This document shows, one piece after another, positions 58,731 to 64,000 of a stretch of DNA of 64,000 nucleotides (its first letter is position 1; the number at the start of each line of letters is the position of its first letter). Under the pieces are notes generated by a model, which saw only the letters and a list, made by a program, of their open reading frames with translations, ran no database searches and was not told the origin of the DNA. This DNA is from Amycolatopsis jejuensis (GTDB lineage Bacteria; Actinomycetota; Actinomycetes; Mycobacteriales; Pseudonocardiaceae), in contig NZ_JNYZ01000030.1 of NCBI RefSeq assembly GCF_000717335.1, positions 46,515 to 110,514 of the forward strand, read 5' to 3'. A program made the position numbers and the translations under genes.

Positions 58731-59265
58731 GAGCTTCCTGCTCAGCGAACCCAGCCTCGGCCGCTTCCTGCTCGGCGAACCTGGCCTCGACGTCCGGGCG
58801 GTGCGCCAGCCGTTCCGGGAAACCCGGGCCACGCCGCATCCGGGTGTCCTCCGCCGACAGCGGCTCGCCGCACTCCGCGCACACCACTTTTGCCTGAGTG
58901 TCGTGCCCGCAAGCCTCGTGGTGCAGGGTGATCGGCGGACCCGCTTCGGCCGACAGCCAGCGGTCGCCCCACGCGGTCATTGCCGCCAGGACGCTCCAGA
59001 AGTCGCGCCCCTTCTCGGTGAGGACGTAGTCGTATCGGACGGGCTCGGCCTGGTAAGCACGTTTCTCCAGCAAACCCTCGTCGACCAGCCTGCGCAGCCG
59101 GTCGGCGAGGGTGTTGCGGGCGATGCCCAGCGCCTGCTGGAACTCGTCGAAGCGGCGGACGCCGTAGAACGCGTCGCGCAGCACCAGCGGGGTCCACCAG
59201 TCCCCCAGCAGGTCCATGGTCCGGGCGATCGAGCACGGCCACTGCGCGAAGGAGGTGCGTTTCAT
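58720..59265 (-). CDS. HxlR family regulator with zinc-ribbon-like tail
   Basis: 181 residues. HxlR winged helix: CSIARTMDLLGDWWTPLVLR, GVRRFDEFQQALGIARNTL, LTEKGRDFW. About residues 115-140 add HEACGHD and VCAECGEPL, a CxxH/CxxC pair like a small zinc ribbon, found in some actinobacterial HxlR proteins. The last 20 residues repeat FAEQEA. A candidate regulator of the operon upstream (56898-58326), which it converges on. Confidence 0.92.
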   Translation of the reverse strand: MKRTSFAQWPCSIARTMDLLGDWWTPLVLRDAFYGVRRFDEFQQALGIARNTLADRLRRLVDEGLLEKRAYQAEPVRYDYVLTEKGRDFWSVLAAMTAWGDRWLSAEAGPPITLHHEACGHDTQAKVVCAECGEPLSAEDTRMRRGPGFPERLAHRPDVEARFAEQEAAEAGFAEQEAPVK

Positions 59266-59713
59266 GGCCTCGAGGATACGCCGTCCCAGTGTGCAACCCA
59301 GCAGGTCAGACGCGATGGCTCGGCGGTGACAACGTGCCGGTCGGTCCGATCCCCGTCCTTCGACGACGTCGTGGTCGCTTGTCGTGCCGGACACCTCACT
59401 CCATCCGATACCGGCAGGCACCTCCATCCCGCCACTGGCCGTCGCAATCTCGCCACGACCTCATACAGCCAGACCGGGCGGCGCCGGAAGCGTCTCGGCA
59501 CTGTCCACAGTGGACTCCCGAGATTGGACTACTCCATTCGGCCCAATCAGGGAACGCGCCGGTTAAGTCCCGATGACCGGAATCCCACCAAGGTTTTATG
59601 CCAGACGAACGAAAGTTGGCCGGAACGGACAGAATTCGCGGCAACCCTGACCGGAGGGGGTGAAGATCCGCTAGCTTGACGACAGATCGGCCGAGCAGAA
59701 CGGGGAGTCGCAC
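59266..59713. other. Intergenic region between hxlR and the transglycosylase
   Basis: About 450 bases with no plausible gene. It holds a copy of the TCCACAGTGGA palindrome (59504-59514) and a locally AT-richer stretch around 59560-59620 that probably contains the promoter of the gene at 59714. Confidence 0.5.
59504..59514. repeat. Dispersed palindrome TCCACAGTGGA
   Basis: Intergenic copy; with flanking bases it reads GTCCACAGTGGAC, as at 29577. Confidence 0.58.
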
Positions 59714-61480
59714 ATGGCCAGACGCAGGCCACGCCGCGCCGGGAAGCAGTCCACCCGGAGCGAGACGGACCGCGTCCCACTGCAGGCGGCTTCGAACGAG
59801 GTCGACCCGACGCAGGCTGACCAGGTAGTAACACCGGCCGCCCCGACCGCAGAGCGACCGGCGACCCGGGCCGAAGAGGACCGCTCCGAAATGCAGGCGA
59901 CCGAGCGCGGGCGAGGCGACGAGCAGTTCGCCGACAACCAGGACGACCGCGCCGAACCGCACGAGACCGAAGCCGCCTGCGCCGCAATGCAGACCACCCA
60001 ACCCGGCCGAGGCGACGAGCAGTTCACCGGTAACCACGACGACCGCTCCGAAATGCAGGCGACCGAGCGCGGGCGAGGCGACGAGCAATACCCCGCCAGC
60101 CAGGTCGACCGCGCCGCAGCGCACGGGTCCGAAACCGCCAGTGCCGGAACGCACACGACCGAGCCTGACCGGAACCGCGAGCAATACCCCACCAGCCAGA
60201 ACGACCCTGCCGAAAACCAGTCGGCCCTCCGCCACGACGTTGCCGGGAACGAGTCGGGACCGGGCGAATCCGAGGTCGTCGAAGGTCGGATGGCTCGGCG
60301 GCTCACTCACCGAGCCGGGAATCGGGCTGTGCGTCGGCGGGCGGAGCGGGCCGGGCGGCAGTCCGCGCGGACGCGGGCGGTTGCGGCGCTTGCCGGGGGT
60401 GCGTTGGTGGTGCTGCCGACCGTCACGTCGTCCGGGCTGCCGATTTCCCTGCATTCGCCGAGCACGGTTCCGGTCGCGCAGCCTGCGCCGTCGTCGCCGT
60501 GGCTGCCGCCGGGGGTCACGCTGCCGCCGATCGGGGTTGACGGCAGTCTGCCGCAACCGCCCGTACCGCAGGCACTCGCCGTGCCGGGTTATCCGAACGG
60601 GCCTGGTTCGGCCACGCCGTCCGGACCGCTGGGTATTCCCGGCAGCATGCTCAAGGCCTACCACAATGCGGCCGACATCCTGGCCCGCGAACAGCCCGGC
60701 TGCCACGTCGACTGGGCACTGATCGCGGCCATCGGGCGGGTCGAGTCGAACCACGCGCGCGGCGGGTACGTCGATGCGCACGGCACCACCCTCGAACGCA
60801 TCCTCGGCCCGGTCCTCGACGGCTCCGGCGGTTTCGCCGCAATCCGCGACACCGACGGCGGCCGCTACGACGGCGACCGGGTGTGGGACCGCGCCGTCGG
60901 CCCGACCCAGTTCATCCCGTCGACGTGGGCGTCCTACGCGTCCGACGGCAACGGCGACGGCGTGTCCGACCCGAACAACATCTACGACGAGACCCTCGCC
61001 AGCGGCCGCTACCTGTGCTCCGGAGGTCTGGACCTCTCCAGCGACGCCATGCAGCGAGTCGCGGTGCGCCGGTACAACAACTCACAGTCCTATGTGGACA
61101 CAGTGATGGGATACGCGGCGGGCTACCGCGGCGGCGTGTCGCAGCTGCCGGACAGCCCGGTCCCGATCGGCGCCCCACCCGGACCGGGCGCAGTCGAGGC
61201 AGCGGCAGGCAGCCCGGCCGGGGACACCGCCCCTCCGGCACCACCACCCGCCACCCCACCCGCGACGCCCCAGCAACCGGGCAAGCCGACGCAGCTGCCG
61301 GGCAGCAGCACAGCCCCGAGCACACCGACCAGCCCCCCGGCGACGACGCCGAGCGCGCCTTCGTCCACACCTGCACCCACGTCGACGCCGAGCAGTACCA
61401 CCCCGCCGCCGACCACTAGCACTACGACCACCACGACGACCACGTCGAGCTCCACTACCGAGGCTGCGCCGACGCACTGA
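59714..61480 (+). CDS. Membrane-anchored lytic transglycosylase with N-terminal repeats
   Basis: 588 residues. Residues 54-168 are a hydrophilic repeat: MQATERGRGDEQF-type words at 60, 92, 114 and 146 (spacing 32, 22, 32). A basic stretch precedes a single membrane helix (about 222-240). The extracytoplasmic part has a Pro-rich linker, then an MltB-like catalytic domain (about 310-470) with Glu344 in IGRVESNH, WDRAVGPTQFIPSTW and a Ser/Thr/Pro tail from 490. Cleaves peptidoglycan glycan strands, probably at sites of growth. The cytosolic repeat is unlike usual family members. GGGGAG precedes the ATG. Confidence 0.88.
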   Translation: MARRRPRRAGKQSTRSETDRVPLQAASNEVDPTQADQVVTPAAPTAERPATRAEEDRSEMQATERGRGDEQFADNQDDRAEPHETEAACAAMQTTQPGRGDEQFTGNHDDRSEMQATERGRGDEQYPASQVDRAAAHGSETASAGTHTTEPDRNREQYPTSQNDPAENQSALRHDVAGNESGPGESEVVEGRMARRLTHRAGNRAVRRRAERAGRQSARTRAVAALAGGALVVLPTVTSSGLPISLHSPSTVPVAQPAPSSPWLPPGVTLPPIGVDGSLPQPPVPQALAVPGYPNGPGSATPSGPLGIPGSMLKAYHNAADILAREQPGCHVDWALIAAIGRVESNHARGGYVDAHGTTLERILGPVLDGSGGFAAIRDTDGGRYDGDRVWDRAVGPTQFIPSTWASYASDGNGDGVSDPNNIYDETLASGRYLCSGGLDLSSDAMQRVAVRRYNNSQSYVDTVMGYAAGYRGGVSQLPDSPVPIGAPPGPGAVEAAAGSPAGDTAPPAPPPATPPATPQQPGKPTQLPGSSTAPSTPTSPPATTPSAPSSTPAPTSTPSSTTPPPTTSTTTTTTTTSSSTTEAAPTH

Positions 61481-61499
61481 CCTGGGGCTGTGTCCCGCG

Positions 61500-61990
61500 G
61501 TGTTGGCAGCGGGTACGTGCCGGTGTGGCGGGGCTGGTCGATACGCGGGCTGCGTCGGCTGGGTCGCGACCGCGGGGTACGTAGCGGCGTGGCGGGACCG
61601 GTCGAAGCGCAGGCTGCGTTGGTGAAGTGGGCCGGGTAGGTGCGGCTGAAGCTACGTGCGCAGGTGTGGCAGGGCCAATCGACGCGCAGGCTGCGTCGGC
61701 GGAGTCGGCCGGGTGAGCCGACCGAAGCTACGTGCCTGCATGGGATTCTTCGATGCGCGGGCTGCGTTCACGGGGTCAGCTGATGACTGTGACTGCAGCG
61801 GTCCGTGCAGGAGTGGCAGGACTGGTCGAAGCGCGGGCTGCGTTGACGAGGTCGGTCGGGTGAGTGTGACCGCAGGGGTACATGCCGGTGTGGTGCAAGC
61901 GGTCGATGCGCGGGCTGCGTTGGTGGAATGGGCCGGGGCGGTCGAAGCGGTGCGTCGGGCGAGGCGGGTGTGTTGGCGTTCATGGGGGCG
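61500..61990. repeat. Imperfect tandem array, period 64-77 bp, 6 copies
   Basis: GCTGCGT starts at 61549, 61613, 61690, 61761, 61837 and 61914, preceded each time by GCGCGGG or GCGCAGG and a GGTCGA word. Copies are 70 to 85 percent alike by eye. It fills the gap between the transglycosylase and the SDR gene; no coding frame is credible there. Confidence 0.62.
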
Positions 61991-62206
61991 TTCTGGCGTT
62001 CGTGAGGGATGTGGTCAAGTGCGTCGGTGACTCCGTTCCTTGCCATGGGTTGCAGGGGCAGGCCGACGTAAGGTCGCTGCCGCTTGGTTGGGCCTGTTCA
62101 TCGCGGGTTGTGTGGCATCCGCGCCGGTGGGGCGCTGCTTCAGCTTGGCCGAACGCCGGTTTCGTATAGTCCGGGCTGAACTGGCGGCGGACTGTGGGGA
62201 GCGAAC

Positions 62207-63121
62207 GTGGTGTGGAATCCCCGGGTGCTGCCTGATCTGTCTGGTCGGGTGTATGCCGTCACTGGGGGTACTGCTGGGATCGGCTACTTCATCACCGAGC
62301 AGTTGGCCGCGGCCGGGGCGCGGGTGGTTGTGCTTGGGCGCGATCCGGGGCGGTTGCGGGCTGCCGTCGCCATGGTGCGGAGCCGGACCGGGAACACTGG
62401 GGTCAGCACGGTTCTGCTCGATCTTGCCGATCTGGATTCCGTCGCGGGGGCTGCCGAGGAGCTCAGCCGGCTCGGGCACGTTGACGCGCTGATCGAGAAC
62501 GCTGGTATCACCGGTCCGGGGCCAGCGCGGCGAACGACCAAGCAAGGCCTGGAGTTGGCCGTCGGGACCAACCACTTCGGGCATTTCGCCCTCACTGCGC
62601 TCTCGATGCCCTTGCTGACCGCCTCGGCCGCGCGCGTGGTGCTGGCGGGGAGCCTGATCACTCGGATGTACCCGTTCGACCTCGACGATCTTCAAAGCGA
62701 GCGCAAATACTCCGATTTCCGCGCGTATTCGCTGTCAAAGCACGCCGTGCAGTCGTTCGCGATCGAACTCGACCGCCGGTTACGGGCGGTGAATTCGCCG
62801 GTACAGGCGATTCTTGCGCATCCGGGGTTCAGCCTGGAACGTACCAGTCCAGAACGGCGGGGAATCACCGAACCGGTTCCGGCGATGCGTTTTCTCGCAC
62901 CGTTTACCCACGGCAAAGACCACGGCGCGTGGTCCGCGGTCCGAGCCGCGATCGACCCGACGGCTACTGGCGGTACCAGTTACGGTCCGGCTTTCGGCGG
63001 GGTCGGCCGCCCTCGCGCGGGACGGGCGATGGCAGCTTCGCGGGACCCTGAACGCGGGCGTCGGTTGTGGACGTTGTCGGAGGAGGTGACCGGGGTCCGC
63101 TTTTCGCTGGGCAGGAACTGA
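62207..63121 (+). CDS. Short-chain dehydrogenase/reductase (retinol dehydrogenase-like)
   Basis: 304 residues: TGGTAGIGYFITEQLAAAGA nucleotide motif, LDLADLDSV, ENAGITGPG, and the catalytic pair in YSLSKHAVQ. Length and the HPGFSLERTS segment fit the RDH/WWOX-like subgroup. Substrate unknown. GTG start. Preceded by 215 bases beyond the repeat array; no neighbouring gene suggests a pathway. Confidence 0.85.
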   Translation: MVWNPRVLPDLSGRVYAVTGGTAGIGYFITEQLAAAGARVVVLGRDPGRLRAAVAMVRSRTGNTGVSTVLLDLADLDSVAGAAEELSRLGHVDALIENAGITGPGPARRTTKQGLELAVGTNHFGHFALTALSMPLLTASAARVVLAGSLITRMYPFDLDDLQSERKYSDFRAYSLSKHAVQSFAIELDRRLRAVNSPVQAILAHPGFSLERTSPERRGITEPVPAMRFLAPFTHGKDHGAWSAVRAAIDPTATGGTSYGPAFGGVGRPRAGRAMAASRDPERGRRLWTLSEEVTGVRFSLGRN

Positions 63122-63130
63122 GGGTGCGTT

Positions 63131-64000
63131 TCATGTGGTGCTGCGCAATGGGGTGTCCTGCTTTGCGTTCGTGGTGCGTGGTCGGCGGGTGATCCGGATC
63201 GGTCTTGCGGTGCGCAAGGTCGATGAGACTGGGAGACGCATTCGGTGGGTGCGGCGCCGTTCCGCTTCCGTTGCGGGAGCGTGCGGCTCGTCAGTGGGGC
63301 CGGGCGGTGCGGTCCGGGGTGGGTTGTGGGCGGTGTTGCGGAGGGGTTTTTGTTCGGGGTCGAGGATTGTGGGTGGGATCCAGTGGACGATGTCGTCGGT
63401 GATGGTGATGTCCCAGGATGCGGGGTGGTCCATTTCGGGCCGCGGTCACAGCCCGGGAAGGTGCAGCCTCGGTCCCGGATCGCCAACGCACGGCGTTGAG
63501 TGGGGGTGGCGGTGCGGGCGGAACGACCCAAGTCCAGGACCTGGCTGTCGGTGCCCAGGACGGCGGGGTAGATCTTGGCATCGCAGAGCAGACGGCGCAG
63601 GTCGGCGATGGGGAGGGGGGTGTGGTCGTCCAGGAACACCGTTTTCGCCGCGGCCTGCAGATCGCTCAAGGCCACGGTGACGGTGGCGACGGCGCGTTCT
63701 CCTGCTTTCACCGGGAGGTCGGGGGCGCGGGCGGCCAGGTCGGCGATCGCGGCGATCGCGTCTCCGTGACGTTCGGCGGTCGTGCGGGGGTCCGGAGCGC
63801 CGGACCGGTCCGCGGGATCCGGGGCAGCGAGCGGGACCAGTAACTGTTCCAGGACAGTGCCGGTCTCGGGGTCGACATTGCCGGTGAAGTGGAACCGGCC
63901 GCCCCGGGTCCAGTGGTAGCGGAACTCCCGCCACGGGCGGGCCGAGGCGTCCGCGTGGTCGGCCGGTGGGGTGCCTTCGTGGTCCCAGTAGGCGCGTAAC
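63131..64000 (-). pseudogene. DUF222/HNH (13E12-type) gene with internal deletion, 5' end outside window
   Basis: From the right edge the frame reads a normal DUF222 body (WREFRYHWTRGGRFHFTG, GTVLEQLLVPLA, KAGERAVATVTVALSDL) up to RALAIRDRGCTFPGCDRGPKW near 63440. In intact relatives the HNH core (HHxxxW...NL..LC..HH) follows. Here the sequence jumps, in another frame, to HPASWDITITDDIVHWIPP, which normally comes after the core. About 30 to 45 codons are therefore missing with a frame change, so the nuclease is dead or truncated. Confidence 0.8.

Noticed and set aside
1..64000. tRNA, rRNA or riboswitch
   Set aside because: TTCGA-containing words (for example near 322, 3600, 25254, 47896) were inspected; none lies in a foldable cloverleaf, and no known riboswitch core was seen. 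A tRNAscan/Rfam run would settle this.

Overview
The window is high-GC actinobacterial chromosome, most like Amycolatopsis or a related pseudonocardiacean. This is inferred from gene families, not a database search: an Lsr2 and an EspR-like nucleoid protein, a DUF6412/YidC pair, an F420-type luciferase-like oxidoreductase, a DUF222/HNH (13E12-type) remnant, GTG starts, ATGA/GTGA overlaps and several apparently leaderless promoters. No tRNA, rRNA, CRISPR array, prophage or intact insertion sequence was seen.

Region by region. 1-4 kb: end of a PEP-mutase-family gene, peptide deformylase, a PLP cysteine-desulfurase-like enzyme overlapping an enoyl-CoA hydratase, then TetR and GNAT genes. 6.7-13.6 kb: a small putative biosynthetic locus with an EspR-like regulator and ImmA/IrrE protease, a KS-ACP-alpha-oxoamine-synthase fusion protein and an atypical SDR in one operon, and a divergent DUF6545 membrane protein. 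13.5-17.6 kb: thioredoxin/MerR, an FAD monooxygenase with its MarR, and a secreted peptidase-like hydrolase. 18-25 kb: class III aminotransferase, Lrp and APC permease, an MFS carrier, an orphan protein and a compact second Rho. 25-33 kb: DUF6412 and YidC, ArsR-SRPBCC, MenG, an MBL-fold protein and long gene-poor stretches filled with tandem arrays. 33-38 kb: Lsr2, then an efeO-efeB-phosphoesterase operon. 38-40.5 kb: a pobA-VOC-RraA-like aromatic cluster. 40.5-46.5 kb: purine catabolism (uricase, guanine deaminase, NCS2 permease, an AtzF-C-like protein, glycerate kinase) divergent from PucR. 47.5-49.7 kb: a FolP2-like DHPS with a RibD-like reductase. 50.5-53 kb: LuxR and an acyl-CoA ligase. 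53.1-55 kb: a Crp/Fnr regulator, a perfect TGTGA-N6-TCACA site, a class III cyclase-like protein and a mini-protein resembling sigma region 2 only. 55-63 kb: F420-type oxidoreductase with an SRPBCC partner, a regulated two-gene SDR operon, HxlR, a membrane-anchored lytic transglycosylase and another SDR. 63.1-64 kb: a DUF222/HNH gene that has lost its HNH core.

Three things stand out. The first is the putative aminoketone locus (6.7-13.6 kb) with its own regulator, protease and membrane protein. The second is the Crp/cyclase-like/sigma-fragment cluster with a textbook CRP box. The third is the density of unrelated intergenic tandem arrays: seven in 64 kb, periods about 40 to 114 bp, plus two repeat tracts inside genes. 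Several promoters with symmetric operators can be placed from sequence, notably at 6.7, 16.05, 28.9 and 56.84 kb.
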